Shown here: one piece after another, positions 45,706 through 55,307 of the stretch
Layout of the letters: each line of letters begins with the position of its first letter
How positions within the stretch are numbered: position 1 is the first letter of the stretch
Assembly: GCF_009908265.2 (NCBI RefSeq)
Contig: NZ_JAAATX020000004.1
Span: 186,001-250,000, forward strand
DNA length: 64,000 nucleotides
Direction of reading: 5' to 3'
Source: Paragemmobacter amnigenus
GTDB taxonomy: Bacteria; Pseudomonadota; Alphaproteobacteria; Rhodobacterales; Rhodobacteraceae
Made by a program: the position numbers and the translations under genes
Notes under the pieces: model-generated
Databases searched by the model: none
Seen by the model: the letters and a program-made list of their open reading frames with translations, nothing else
Told to the model about the DNA's origin: nothing

Positions 45706-47361
45706 TCACTCCCCCCCGTGACAGAACCACCCCCCCGTCACATCCCCCCCATGGGCAAAGAACAGCCACAGCCGTTCGCCCCCTTCCGTCTCCACCCGCC
45801 AGTAATCCCTTGGCCCTGTCCGCCAGTCGGGATCGTCCAGCCACCATTCCGGCGCGATCCGCTCCGGCCCCGTGGCGAACCGCGTCACCATCTCGCGCCG
45901 CCGCCAGCGGAATCGCGCGGGCGGCGTCGGGTCATCCTCCGGCGCCCCCACGGGTTCGGGACGGAACAGGCGCAAGGGCCGCAGCCCCCGCTTGGGCCAC
46001 GGCCCCGCGAAAGGCTCCGACCATGCGGCGGCCAGAACCTGCGCGCCCTTCTCCGGCACGTGACTCTCACCCGGATGGAAGCGCGTCACCGCCTCGGCCC
46101 CCAGCCGCACGCCCAGCTTGCCCAGAAGGTCATCCAGCCCCGCCCCCTGCGCCGCCACCCCCGCCACCCCCACCGGACTGCGGTGCTGCACAGGGGCCAG
46201 CGCCTCGGTCTCCACCGCCTCCAGCCGCAGCATGTCGATCCCGAAGCCCGCATCCAGATCGCCCAGCTTCATCCACAGCAGCGGCCGTATCCGGTCCTCG
46301 CGGTCCGACGCGCGGGCAAGGCCCACCTCCGCCACCTCCACCCGCCCATCCGCACGGAAGGCCTGCACCCGCACCCGCCGCGCCCCACGCCCGTGCCGCC
46401 GCAGCCGCGCGCAGAGCACCGGCAGCAGCCGGTCCACCCCCGCCTCCACATCCGCAAGCAGCCCGATGGGTTCGGGCAGGCTGATCCGCGCCGCGAAATG
46501 CAAGGGCGCGCCCGCGGGCGTCACCGGTTCGGGTTCCAGCCCCAGCGCCTGATCCAGCCGCCGCAGCACCCCCGCCCCGAACCGCCGCGCCAGCGCCGCG
46601 CGCGGCAGCACCGCCACATCCTCCACCCGCCGCAGGCCCAGCCGCACCAGCCCCTCCACCGCCTCCGGCGCCAGCCGCAGCGCGGCCACCGGCAGCGGGC
46701 CCAACGCCTGCCTCACCTTGCCTTCCGCCGCGATCACCCCGCGCGGGGCCACCGCCCCCACGCCGCCCGCGGGCAGCGCGCCCCCCTTCTCCCACCCCCG
46801 CCGTCTGGCCGCCCGCGACCGCGTCGCATGGGCCTCCTGCTCGATCGCGTCACCCGACCGCAGGGGCACATCCCCCCGCCCCGCGAACCGCGCCAGCGCC
46901 CAGGCCGCCCCCACCGTATCGGCCACCGCCGCGCGCAGGCTCAGCCCCATTTCCGCGCAATCCGCCTCCACCTGCGCCATCAGCGCCGCCTCGCCCCCGA
47001 AAAGATGCGCGCAGCCCGTCAGATCCACCACCAGCCCCGCCGGGGCCTCTTCCGCCACCCAGGGCGAGAACTTCCCCGCCCAGCGCCGCAGCAGCGTCAG
47101 GAACGCGGCCTCCCCCGCCGCATCCTCGGGCACCGTCACCAGATCGGGACACATCGCCCCGGCATCGCGCAGCGGCTGGCCCGGGGCCACCCCCGCCGCC
47201 TCGGCCCGCGCCGAAACCGATGTCACGACCTGCGCCCCGTTGCGCTCGCCCACCACCACCAGCGGCCCCGCCAGCCCCGCCGCACCCCCCCGCGCCTGGC
47301 GCAGCGCCCGCTCGGCGGCCAGACGGGGAAACCACAGGGACAGGATACGGCGGCGACTCAT
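45706..47361 (-). CDS. imuB: ImuB-type Y-family polymerase homologue (SOS mutasome subunit)
   Basis: A 551-residue Y-family-like protein that links DnaE2 to the sliding clamp in SOS mutagenesis and is catalytically inactive. It begins MSRRRILSLWFPRLAAERAL; the catalytic aspartates seen in true Y-polymerases (as in HIDMDAFFA) are absent, the ImuB hallmark. The middle part keeps little-finger-like sequence and the C-terminal ~110 residues have the ImuB tail (LRLFRPEPVGAPEDD, ITRFATGPERI-like VTRFATGPERIAPEWW, RDYWRVETEGGERLWLF). A LexA box is 13 nt upstream. No imuA gene is in the window; dnaE2 lies 28 kb away. Confidence 0.93.
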   Translation of the reverse strand: MSRRRILSLWFPRLAAERALRQARGGAAGLAGPLVVVGERNGAQVVTSVSARAEAAGVAPGQPLRDAGAMCPDLVTVPEDAAGEAAFLTLLRRWAGKFSPWVAEEAPAGLVVDLTGCAHLFGGEAALMAQVEADCAEMGLSLRAAVADTVGAAWALARFAGRGDVPLRSGDAIEQEAHATRSRAARRRGWEKGGALPAGGVGAVAPRGVIAAEGKVRQALGPLPVAALRLAPEAVEGLVRLGLRRVEDVAVLPRAALARRFGAGVLRRLDQALGLEPEPVTPAGAPLHFAARISLPEPIGLLADVEAGVDRLLPVLCARLRRHGRGARRVRVQAFRADGRVEVAEVGLARASDREDRIRPLLWMKLGDLDAGFGIDMLRLEAVETEALAPVQHRSPVGVAGVAAQGAGLDDLLGKLGVRLGAEAVTRFHPGESHVPEKGAQVLAAAWSEPFAGPWPKRGLRPLRLFRPEPVGAPEDDPTPPARFRWRRREMVTRFATGPERIAPEWWLDDPDWRTGPRDYWRVETEGGERLWLFFAHGGDVTGGWFCHGGE

Positions 47362-47374
47362 CTGCGGCCCGAAT

Positions 47375-47389
47375 GTTCATGCTTCGTTC
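47375..47389 (-). promoter_or_regulatory. LexA (SOS) box of imuB
   Basis: GTTC-ATGCTTC-GTTC, read on the plus strand; equals GAAC-N7-GAAC on the coding strand. It lies 13 nt upstream of the imuB ATG, so the transcript is probably very short-leadered. An exact match to the alphaproteobacterial SOS box. Confidence 0.88.
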
Positions 47390-47543
47390 CTTTTCCTAGC
47401 GGCATCCGCCGGAAAGTCCACCGCCAAGACCCAACTTTCCGTGATGTGGGGGAAATGGCCCAGATCGCCCGTGACAAGGTCACTTCCGCGATTCATTCTC
47501 AGCCCTATACTGACGCAACTTTTCCAGCAGGGAGCCATAGGAA

Positions 47544-47981
47544 ATGAAATTCGCCACCAAAGCCCTCGTCGCGGGCTTCGTCATGGTCGCAGGCGTCGCG
47601 ATCGCCGCCGAAGCCACCGATCCCACCGTCAAGGCCCGTCAGGAACTGATGGATGTGATCGGCATGAACACCGGCATCCTCGGCAAGATGGCGGGTGGTG
47701 AAACCGCCTTCGACGCCGCCGCCGCCGAAGGGGCCAAGGCCGCCATCGCCGGTGCCGCCGCCGAGATCGCGGCCAAGTTCGAAGCACAGGCCGCAGATCC
47801 GAAATCCACCGCGAAAGAGGATATCTGGGCAAACTGGGACGACTTCGTGAAGAAGGGCGACGCGCTCAAGGCCGCGGCCGAAGGCATGGACGCCACCACG
47901 CTCGAAGGCGTGCAGGCGGGCATGGCGGGCGTCGGCGGGGCCTGCAAGGACTGCCACACCACCTATCGCATCCCCTCCTGA
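47544..47981 (+). CDS. Cytochrome c' family periplasmic haemoprotein
   Basis: A 145-residue periplasmic cytochrome of the c'/c556 family. It has a signal peptide (MKFATKALVAGFVMVAGVAIAAE) and a four-helix-bundle-like mature part rich in alanine. The haem attachment site CxxCH is near the C-terminus (C134, C137, H138: GACKDCHTTYRIPS), as expected for class II cytochromes. Such proteins bind or detoxify nitric oxide or serve in electron transfer. A strong terminator follows. It is adjacent to imuB but divergent from it; no functional link is evident. Confidence 0.92.
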   Translation: MKFATKALVAGFVMVAGVAIAAEATDPTVKARQELMDVIGMNTGILGKMAGGETAFDAAAAEGAKAAIAGAAAEIAAKFEAQAADPKSTAKEDIWANWDDFVKKGDALKAAAEGMDATTLEGVQAGMAGVGGACKDCHTTYRIPS

Positions 47982-48005
47982 TCCCCGCGCGACCTCTGCA
48001 AGGTC

Positions 48006-48036
48006 AAGGCCGCCGGCAGACCGGCGGCCTTTTTCC
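48006..48036 (+). terminator. Intrinsic terminator after cytochrome c'
   Basis: AGGCCGCCGG-CAGA-CCGGCGGCCT followed by TTTTTCC, 25 nt after the stop. Confidence 0.93.
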
Positions 48037-48110
48037 TGCGCGAAAGCGGTTCCTGCGTCAGAGATCGGCGCAATATCTGCGCCGGATTTCGCCCGCGCCG
48101 CCGCCGGACC

Positions 48111-48404
48111 TCAGCCGCAACTCACCCGCGTGATCCGGCCCGAATAATCCACCTCGAAGTTCAGCCGGTCAGAGCTGTAATCCTGGGTCACCATCGTATT
48201 GGGATAGATCACCCGTACCGGCTTGTTGAACCGCATCGTCTCCAGCGCCGTTGCCGGACCGCCGACAAGGAATTGCAGATCCAGCGCCCCGCACTGGTTC
48301 ACACTGCCGCCCGGCCCGCCGCCCGTACCGGGTTCCACCGGCACGCAGGCCGCCATGAACCCCGCCACGGCCACATATGCCACGCCACGCATCATCGCCC
48401 GCAT
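48111..48404 (-). CDS. Peptidase inhibitor I78-family lipoprotein
   Basis: A 97-residue small lipoprotein. The ATG at 48404 follows GAGGGAGCGAGGC. The signal sequence MRAMMRGVAYVAVAGFMAAC ends in a lipobox-like MAAC. The mature part matches the I78 inhibitor fold: QCGALDLQFLVGGPATALE, RVIYPNTMVTQDYSSDRLN and the closing VDYSGRITRVSCG, with paired cysteines. Family members inhibit serine proteases of the elastase type; that role here is inference. It is divergent from frmA (197-nt gap, with no recognised regulatory site). Confidence 0.82.
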   Translation of the reverse strand: MRAMMRGVAYVAVAGFMAACVPVEPGTGGGPGGSVNQCGALDLQFLVGGPATALETMRFNKPVRVIYPNTMVTQDYSSDRLNFEVDYSGRITRVSCG

Positions 48405-48601
48405 CGCCTCGCTCCCTCTCCATGGCGGCAGACCGACCGCCTCGCTTGCATCCAACGCCAAGCCTGCTGTTGCGTTCCCGATCCGGCAACCCGCCCCCCC
48501 GCGCAAAGGGCGCAAACCGGCCAACTCCCGCCGTTTCCCGCGTTGCATTTTCCGGCTCTTTCCCCCAGCCTGCCCGAAATTTCCAACCGGAGGGATCCCC
48601 G

Positions 48602-49738
<1,137 letters not shown>

Positions 49739-49740
49739 CG

Positions 49741-49758
49741 GGCGGGGTGAACCCCGCC
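49741..49758. repeat. Repeat C, copy after frmA
   Basis: GGCGGGG-TGAA-CCCCGCC, 2 nt after the frmA stop codon. Confidence 0.85.
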
Positions 49759-49788
49759 CACCCCAAGGGTCAGGATGGCAGGGACCCC

Positions 49789-49864
49789 GTCCCGGGCCTG
49801 ACCCGGGACCTCCCTGCCCAAGCGCGCCCCCGGACGAAATGGAGGCCCCGGGTCAAGCCCGGGG
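49789..49864. repeat. CCCGGG-type inverted repeats (family F)
   Basis: Two palindromes, GTCCCGGG/CCCGGGAC (49789-49809) and CCCCGGG-TCAAG-CCCGGGG (49846-49864). I have seen this kind of CCCGGGTCAAG element widely in alphaproteobacterial intergenic DNA. Confidence 0.75.
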
Positions 49865-49913
49865 CGGGATTGACCGGGTGACCGTGCCGCAGTCAGCGCA
49901 CAGAAAAGCGATC

Positions 49914-50384
49914 ATGCCCGAAACCCCCGCAACCACCGCACTCAAGGCCAAGGGCATCCCTTTCACCCTCCACCCCTATGCCTACGACCCCAAGGCCGAT
50001 GCCGTGGGCCTCGCCGCCGCGCAGGCGCTTGGCCTCGACCCCGCCCTCACCCTGAAAACCCTGATGGTCGAAGTCGACGGCAAACCCGCCTGCTGCGTCA
50101 TCCCCTCCGACCGCCACCTGTCGATGAAGCGCGTCGCCGCCGCCTTCGGGGCCAAATCCGCCGCCATGATGCCCGCGCCCAAGGCCGAGAAACTAACCGC
50201 CTACAAGGTCGGCGGCATCTCCCCCTTCGGCCAGCGCCGCCCCGTCCCCACCATGATCGAGGCGACCGCCACCACCGCCGCGACAGTCTGGATCAACGCA
50301 GGCCAACGCGGCCTCCTCCTCGGCATCGCGCCCGCCGACGCACTGGCCGCCATCCCCGCGACCGCCGCGCTGCTGACGGCCTAG
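49914..50384 (+). CDS. ybaK: YbaK/EbsC family Cys-tRNA(Pro) deacylase
   Basis: Trans-editing enzyme that hydrolyses Cys-tRNA(Pro), 156 residues. The ATG at 49914 opens MPETPATTALKAKGIPFTLH, the normal family start. The substrate-pocket lysine is in ALTLKTLMVEVDGK, and the fold motifs GKSAAMMPAPKAEKLTAYKVGGI-like (here GAKSAAMMPAPKAEKLT and YKVGGISPFGQRRPVPTMI) and TVWINAGQRGLLLGI are typical. Its stop overlaps the stop of the convergent 195-aa gene by 4 nt. Confidence 0.94.
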   Translation: MPETPATTALKAKGIPFTLHPYAYDPKADAVGLAAAQALGLDPALTLKTLMVEVDGKPACCVIPSDRHLSMKRVAAAFGAKSAAMMPAPKAEKLTAYKVGGISPFGQRRPVPTMIEATATTAATVWINAGQRGLLLGIAPADALAAIPATAALLTA

Positions 50385-50968
50385 GACGGCAGGTTGTCCC
50401 GCTCTGGCGCCACCCCGTCCGCGCCCTTGCGCGGATAGCGCCGGACCAGCCGCGCCCGACCCGCCACCGCCCCTGCATGGGCCGCCCCCATGCCCCGCAT
50501 CCCCCCCGTTCCCCCCTCCAGCGACTCCGAAATCCCGGCAAGGACATCGCCCGCATCCCCCGTGCGCGCATCATCCCCCTCGGGTCCGAACTCCATCGGT
50601 GCAGAGGATCCGTCCATGTCGGGCAAGCCGCTCTCGTGCAGGGCGCTTTCTTCCTCGTCGATTTCCACCGCCCCCGCATCGTCCAGCGCGGCCACCGCCA
50701 CCGCCTCCATCTCCAGCGGCACAGAGAGCGCGGTCACCATCACCGCCCCCTCCTCGACCGCCCGTTCAAGGACATCGCGGTCCTCGTCCGGCAGCAGATA
50801 GTCGCGCATCCGGTCGAACAGCGGGCGCGGGTCGACCTCCTCCTCGCCGATGCCTTCGCCGGTCATATGGATATTCTGCACCGGCAGCCCCAGCGCGATC
50901 AGCCGGTCGATGGCGGCCTCGGCCTCCTCGCGGGCATCGAACAGGGCGGTGATCGTCATATCGGGCAT
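50381..50968 (-). CDS. Hypothetical protein with an N-terminal ferredoxin-like (general-stress-type) domain
   Basis: A 195-residue acidic protein starting at 50968. Residues ~4-85 (ITALFDAREEAEAAIDRLIA, LPVQNIHMTGEG, VLERAVEEGAVMVTALSVPL) resemble the YflT-like domain seen in general-stress proteins. The middle is a disordered acidic/glycine-rich stretch and the C-terminus is basic. Its precise function is unknown. It is divergent from the NYN gene (121-nt gap). Confidence 0.7.
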   Translation of the reverse strand: MPDMTITALFDAREEAEAAIDRLIALGLPVQNIHMTGEGIGEEEVDPRPLFDRMRDYLLPDEDRDVLERAVEEGAVMVTALSVPLEMEAVAVAALDDAGAVEIDEEESALHESGLPDMDGSSAPMEFGPEGDDARTGDAGDVLAGISESLEGGTGGMRGMGAAHAGAVAGRARLVRRYPRKGADGVAPERDNLPS

Positions 50969-51089
50969 CGCATGTCCTCCTGCGCTTCACCGGCAGAACC
51001 CCCATCCCCCGCCCGCCGTTCCTGCCCCGCACGCTTTCGCTTTCCGCGCCCCGCGCTTTGGGGCATGAAGGACGGACAGGAGAACCCCG

Positions 51090-51842
51090 ATGCCCGAACC
51101 CCGCGCCCCCCGCCTCTGCGTGCTGATCGATGCCGACAACGTCCCCTCCGGCTATGCCGAGGCGATCTTCGAGGAAATCGCGGGCCTAGGCGAAGCCTCC
51201 GTCCGCCGCATCTACGGCGACTGGTCCGCCCAGCGCCTTGCCGGATGGGCCAAGAAGGTGGCGGCCCTCGGCCTTGTCGCCGACCAGCAATTCTCCAACA
51301 CCAAGGGCAAGAACGCCTCGGACATCGGCCTCGTCATCGCGGCGATGGATTTCCTCCATTCGGGCCTCTTCGACGGCTTCGTCCTCGTCTCCTCCGACAG
51401 CGACTTCACCCGCCTCGCCGCGCGCATCCGCGAACAGGGGCTGGACGTTTTCGGCATCGGCGAGAAGAAGACACCCGAAGCCTTCCGCATGGCCTGCAAA
51501 CGCTTCATCTACGTCGAAAACCTCGGCGCGGCGGATGACGCACCCGAACCCGCCCCCGCGCGCGGCACCGCCCGCACCGAACAGCCCGACACGCCGAAAC
51601 CCGGCACCAAGGAAGCCCCCGCCAAGGCCATCCCCTTCATCGTCGCCGCCATGCGCGCCATCGACCCCGATGCCGAATGGTACTCGCTGGGTCAGGTCGG
51701 CCAGTTCATCACCCAAGGCACCCCCGACTTCGACACCCGCACCTATGGCAGCGCGAAACTCTCGGACCTCGTCCGCAAGATCTCCCGCTTCGAGGTCCGC
51801 CCCGGCCCCGGCGGCCAGCTCCAGATGCGCGACGTGGCCTGA
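51090..51842 (+). CDS. NYN-domain endoribonuclease-like protein with OST-HTH/LOTUS domain
   Basis: A 250-residue protein with an N-terminal NYN (PIN-like) nuclease domain (~8-145). The acidic active-site residues are visible: LCVLIDADNVPSGYAE, TKGKNASDIGLVIAAMD and VLVSSDSDFTRLAARI. A proline-rich linker (~150-175) leads to a C-terminal OST-HTH/LOTUS domain (~178-248), IPFIVAAMRAIDPDAEWYSL, YGSAKLSDLVRKISRFEV. It is expected to cleave or bind RNA in the cytoplasm; the target is unknown. A copy of repeat D follows. Confidence 0.88.
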   Translation: MPEPRAPRLCVLIDADNVPSGYAEAIFEEIAGLGEASVRRIYGDWSAQRLAGWAKKVAALGLVADQQFSNTKGKNASDIGLVIAAMDFLHSGLFDGFVLVSSDSDFTRLAARIREQGLDVFGIGEKKTPEAFRMACKRFIYVENLGAADDAPEPAPARGTARTEQPDTPKPGTKEAPAKAIPFIVAAMRAIDPDAEWYSLGQVGQFITQGTPDFDTRTYGSAKLSDLVRKISRFEVRPGPGGQLQMRDVA

Positions 51843-51862
51843 GGGGCGCCGCCCTTCCTCCA

Positions 51863-51920
51863 TTTTCTGTCCCGAAATATCCCGGGGGTCCGGGGGCTGG
51901 CCCCCAGACCGGCGGGCGGT
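51863..51920. repeat. Repeat D, copy 3
   Basis: GAAATATCCCGGGGG followed by CCGGGGGC/GCCCCCAG-type hairpin and GCGGGCGG, starting 21 nt after the NYN stop. Slightly diverged from copies 1 and 2. Confidence 0.75.
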
Positions 51921-52025
51921 TCCCGCGCAACCTCTGCATCGGGGCGCATCCACCCTGCGCCCATGCGGGCTTCCGCCGCCCCGCCATTCCCCCTATCCTG
52001 CCCGCACAGGCAAACGGAGACCCCC

Positions 52026-53066
52026 ATGCAGGTCGAACTCGGACTCGACACCTTCGGCGATACCACGCTCGGCCCCGATGGCCGGCTGAAACCGCATGAC
52101 GCCGTCCTGCGCGAGGTGGTGGAACAGGGCGTGCTGGCGGACGAACTGGGCATCCACTTCCTCGGCATAGGCGAGCATCACCGCGCCGATTTCTCCGTCT
52201 CGGCCCCCGAAGTGGTGCTCTCGGCCATCGCCGCGCGCACCTCGCGCATCCGGCTCGGCTCTGCCGTCACCGTGCTCTCCTCCGACGATCCGATCCGCGT
52301 GTTCCAGCGCTTCTCCACGCTCAACGCCATCTCGAACGGGCGCGCCGAAGTCATCCTCGGCCGCGGCTCCTTCACCGAAAGCTTCCCCCTCTTCGGCTAT
52401 GAACTGGAAGATTACGAACTCCTGTTCGAGGAAAAGCTCGACCTCTTCGCCCACCTGATCCGGGACGAGGCGGTCACTTGGTCCGGCCAGACCCGCCCGC
52501 CGCTGGTGAACCAGCGCGTCTATCCCACGCTCGGGCCGGGGATGCAGGTCTGGGTCGGCGTCGGCGGCAGTCCGGAATCGGTGGTCCGCGTCGTCCGCCA
52601 CGACCTGCAACTGATGCTCGCCATCATCGGCGGCGACCCGCGCCGGTTCAAACCCTATGTCGACCTCTACCACCGCGCCTGCGCCCAGATGGGACGCACG
52701 GTCAAACCCGTGGGCATCCATTCCCCCGGCCATATCGCGGCAACCGACGAACTGGCCGCAGAACAGCTCTGGCCCCATTACAAGGCCATGTTCGACCGCA
52801 TCGGCGCCGAACGTGGCTGGCCCCCCGTCACCCCCGACCGTTTCATGGGGGAAATCCGGCACGGCTCGCTCTATGTCGGCAGCGCCGAGACGGTGGCGAA
52901 AAAGATCGCCGCCGCCGTCACCGCCCTCGGCGTGACGCGCTTCGACATGAAATACGCAACCGGCCCGATGCCGCATGACCAGCTCTGCGAAAGCCTGCGC
53001 CTTTACGGTGAAAAGGTCATCCCGATGGTCAAGGACATGGTCGCAGGCATCCAGACCGCAGCGTAG
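52026..53066 (+). CDS. LLM-class flavin-dependent oxidoreductase
   Basis: A 346-residue bacterial-luciferase-like monooxygenase family protein using reduced flavin; substrate unknown. The ATG at 52026 gives MQVELGLDTFGDTTLG. Motifs: LADELGIHFLGIGEHHRADF, SAVTVLSSDDPIRVFQRFST, GRAEVILGRGSFTESFPLFGY and VWVGVGGSPESVVRVV. No flavin reductase is adjacent. Its TAG stop codon lies inside a copy of repeat C (53063-53084), so the gene's 3' end appears to have been set by the repeat. Confidence 0.9.
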   Translation: MQVELGLDTFGDTTLGPDGRLKPHDAVLREVVEQGVLADELGIHFLGIGEHHRADFSVSAPEVVLSAIAARTSRIRLGSAVTVLSSDDPIRVFQRFSTLNAISNGRAEVILGRGSFTESFPLFGYELEDYELLFEEKLDLFAHLIRDEAVTWSGQTRPPLVNQRVYPTLGPGMQVWVGVGGSPESVVRVVRHDLQLMLAIIGGDPRRFKPYVDLYHRACAQMGRTVKPVGIHSPGHIAATDELAAEQLWPHYKAMFDRIGAERGWPPVTPDRFMGEIRHGSLYVGSAETVAKKIAAAVTALGVTRFDMKYATGPMPHDQLCESLRLYGEKVIPMVKDMVAGIQTAA

Positions 53067-53121
53067 GGCGGGGTTCACCCCGCCTTTACGGGCTCAGGCG
53101 TAGGGCGGGGTTCACCCCGCC
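53063..53121. repeat. Repeat C, direct pair
   Basis: Two direct copies of GTAG plus GGCGGGGTTCACCCCGCC at 53063-53084 and 53100-53121. The first contains the stop codon of the LLM oxidoreductase gene (TAG at 53064-53066). Confidence 0.92.
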
Positions 53122-53157
53122 TCTACGGGCTCCACCCTTCCCCAGACATCAGTGCAA

Positions 53158-53377
53158 GGGAGAGGAAAACGCCCCAGTGGGGCCTTTTCCTGCCCCGCCG
53201 TTAGGTCCGCGCGACCTGCCGGGGCGGGTGCCCATGGCGCACGTCCCGGTGGGGGTGAGGCGGGGCGAGAAATCGTCCGGTGGACGATTTCCCCGCCGAA
53301 CGCGCGGCCCGTGGCCGCGCCGGAAGGTCGTGCGCGGACCGTGGCTTTGGGCCACGGTCCGGAACCCACTGTCACGC
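53158..53377. repeat. Repeat B, copy 2 (inverted relative to copy 1)
   Basis: Reverse-complement homologue of 27966-28190. The GGACCGTGGC, GCGCGGCC and GAAATCGTCC stems are identical to copy 1, but the outer hairpin has AGGAAAA/TTTTCCT arms here instead of GGCGAAA/TTTCGCC, a double compensating change. It occupies most of the gap between the LLM gene and rppH. Confidence 0.9.
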
Positions 53378-53421
53378 TTCGTCTGGATCAAGGCCACAGG
53401 TCGGGGCTTACCCCGCCCCCC

Positions 53422-53904
53422 TCAGGGCGCCAGATGCTCCCTGAATGCCGCCACGACCTCCTCATAGACCTTGCGCTTGAAGGGCACGATGGATGCCACC
53501 ATCTCCCCCGCCCCGATCCAGCGCCAGCGGGAAAACTCGGGATGTTCGCTGTCGATCCGCACCTGATCGTCGGTCCCCAGAAAGCGGAACAGGAACCACT
53601 TCTGCCGCTGCCCGCGATACTTGCCGCCCCAGACCTTGCCCAGCAAATCCGGTGGCAGGTCATAGGTCACCCAGCCCTCGGTCTTGGCCACGAACTCCAC
53701 CAGATCGGCGGTGACGCCCGTCTCCTCCCACAGCTCGCGCAGCGCGGCGGCGCGGGGCTTTTCGCCCTCGTCGATCCCGCCCTGCGGCATCTGCCATGCG
53801 GGCACCGTGGCATCCAGCCGCTGCCCCGCGAAGATTTCCCCCCGCGGGTTGATAAGGACGACCCCGACACAGGGCCGATAGGGAAGCGTTTCGGGATCGG
53901 TCAT
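53422..53904 (-). CDS. rppH: RNA pyrophosphohydrolase RppH (Nudix)
   Basis: Removes pyrophosphate from mRNA 5' ends and starts RNA decay. The ATG at 53904 gives 160 residues starting [19 protein letters not shown], the usual RppH N-terminus; an upstream ATG at 53949, overlapping the ctpA stop, is an alternative. The Nudix box is at ~42-64 ([20 protein letters not shown], then TGV). Also characteristic are WQMPQGG and [14 protein letters not shown]. It is the last gene of the gpmI-envC-ctpA-rppH run. Confidence 0.94.
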   Translation of the reverse strand: MTDPETLPYRPCVGVVLINPRGEIFAGQRLDATVPAWQMPQGGIDEGEKPRAAALRELWEETGVTADLVEFVAKTEGWVTYDLPPDLLGKVWGGKYRGQRQKWFLFRFLGTDDQVRIDSEHPEFSRWRWIGAGEMVASIVPFKRKVYEEVVAAFREHLAP

Positions 53905-53945
53905 GCCAGACGGGCCGCCCGTCGCCGGACGGCCCCCTCTCCCGC

Positions 53946-55301
53946 TCATTCCGCCGCCGCGGGGGCGGCCACCGCGTTCAGCCCGCGCAGGATATCCACG
54001 GCATAGGCCAGCTGGTAATCCTCGTCGCGCAGCTTGGCCGTCTCCTCGACCCGCGCGCGCTCTTCCTCCAGCAGCTTGCGCTCGTCCTCGGTCATCGAAT
54101 CGTTCGAGATGATGCCGCGCAGATCCGCCTCGGACTGCGGCGCGAATTCCGGCACCGCCTCCTCGCCCTCGGCGGCGGGGTCTGCGGGCGGCTGCACCGG
54201 CTGGTTCACCACGATATCCGGCATCACGCCCAGCGCCTGGATCGACCGGCCCGACGGCGTGTAATAGCGCGCCGTCGTCAGCCGCATCGCGCCATCCCCG
54301 CGCAGCGGCACCACCGTCTGCACCGACCCCTTGCCAAAGCTCTTGGTCCCCACCACGATCGCGCGCCGATGGTCCTGCAACGCCCCCGCCACGATCTCCG
54401 AGGCCGAGGCAGAGCCGCCATTGATCAGTACCACGATCGGCTTGCCCCCCGCCATGTCGCCGGAGGTGGCGTTGAACCGCTCGCCATCCGCCGGATCGCG
54501 GCCACGGGTCGACACGATCTCGCCCTTTTCAAGGAAGGTGTCCGACACGCTGATCGCCTCGGTCAGCAACCCGCCGGGATTGTTGCGCAGGTCCACCACG
54601 AACCCGTCCACATTGGCCAGCCCGTCCAGCTCCGCCACCCGCTTGCCCAGCTCTTCCTGCAAACCGGGCGTCGTCTGGTCGTTGAAGGTGGTAATCCGCA
54701 GCACGACCGTGTTGCCCACCACGCGGCTCTTGACCGCCGTCACCTTGATCGTGTCGCGGATGATCGACACGTCGAAGGGCTCGTCCGTCCCCTCGCGCAC
54801 CACGGTGATGATAATCTCCGACCCGACCGGCCCGCGCATCATGTCCACCGCCTGATCCAGCGTCAGGCCCAGCACGCTCTCGCCGTTCACATGGGTGATG
54901 AAATCCCCCGCCTCGATCCCCGCCGCATCGGCGGGCGTGCCGTCCATGGGCGAGACGACCTTGACGAAGCCCTGATCCTGCGTGACCTCGATCCCCAGCC
55001 CCCCGAACTCGCCGCGGGTCTGCACCTGCATGTCGTCGAAATCTTCCGGCGGCAGATAGCTGGAATGGGGGTCAAGGCTGGTCAGCATCCCGTTGATCGC
55101 CGCCTCGACCAGCTTCTTGCTGTCCACTTCCTCGACATATTGCGCGCGGATGCGCTCGAAGATGTCGCCGAACAGGTCCAGCTGCTCATAGACGTTTTCC
55201 GTCCGCTCGGCCTCCTGCGCGATCAGCGGCCCCGCGACCTGCGTGGTCAGCAGAACTCCGGCCACCGTGCCGCCCAGCGCGGCCATCACGAACTTCCTCA
55301 T
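53946..55301 (-). CDS. ctpA: Carboxy-terminal processing peptidase (S41)
   Basis: Periplasmic serine protease of the tail-specific (Prc/Ctp) family, 451 residues. An N-terminal hydrophobic segment ([18 protein letters not shown]) exports or anchors it. A PDZ domain (~92-175) contains [23 protein letters not shown]. The catalytic domain has the serine in [14 protein letters not shown] (~295-305) and the lysine in [11 protein letters not shown] (K324). The C-terminus (~375-440) is acidic, proline-rich and helical. It follows envC by 6 nt and precedes rppH; in other bacteria such proteases act on cell-wall enzymes. Confidence 0.95.
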   Translation of the reverse strand: MRKFVMAALGGTVAGVLLTTQVAGPLIAQEAERTENVYEQLDLFGDIFERIRAQYVEEVDSKKLVEAAINGMLTSLDPHSSYLPPEDFDDMQVQTRGEFGGLGIEVTQDQGFVKVVSPMDGTPADAAGIEAGDFITHVNGESVLGLTLDQAVDMMRGPVGSEIIITVVREGTDEPFDVSIIRDTIKVTAVKSRVVGNTVVLRITTFNDQTTPGLQEELGKRVAELDGLANVDGFVVDLRNNPGGLLTEAISVSDTFLEKGEIVSTRGRDPADGERFNATSGDMAGGKPIVVLINGGSASASEIVAGALQDHRRAIVVGTKSFGKGSVQTVVPLRGDGAMRLTTARYYTPSGRSIQALGVMPDIVVNQPVQPPADPAAEGEEAVPEFAPQSEADLRGIISNDSMTEDERKLLEEERARVEETAKLRDEDYQLAYAVDILRGLNAVAAPAAAE

Positions 55302-55307
55302 CTTCCT

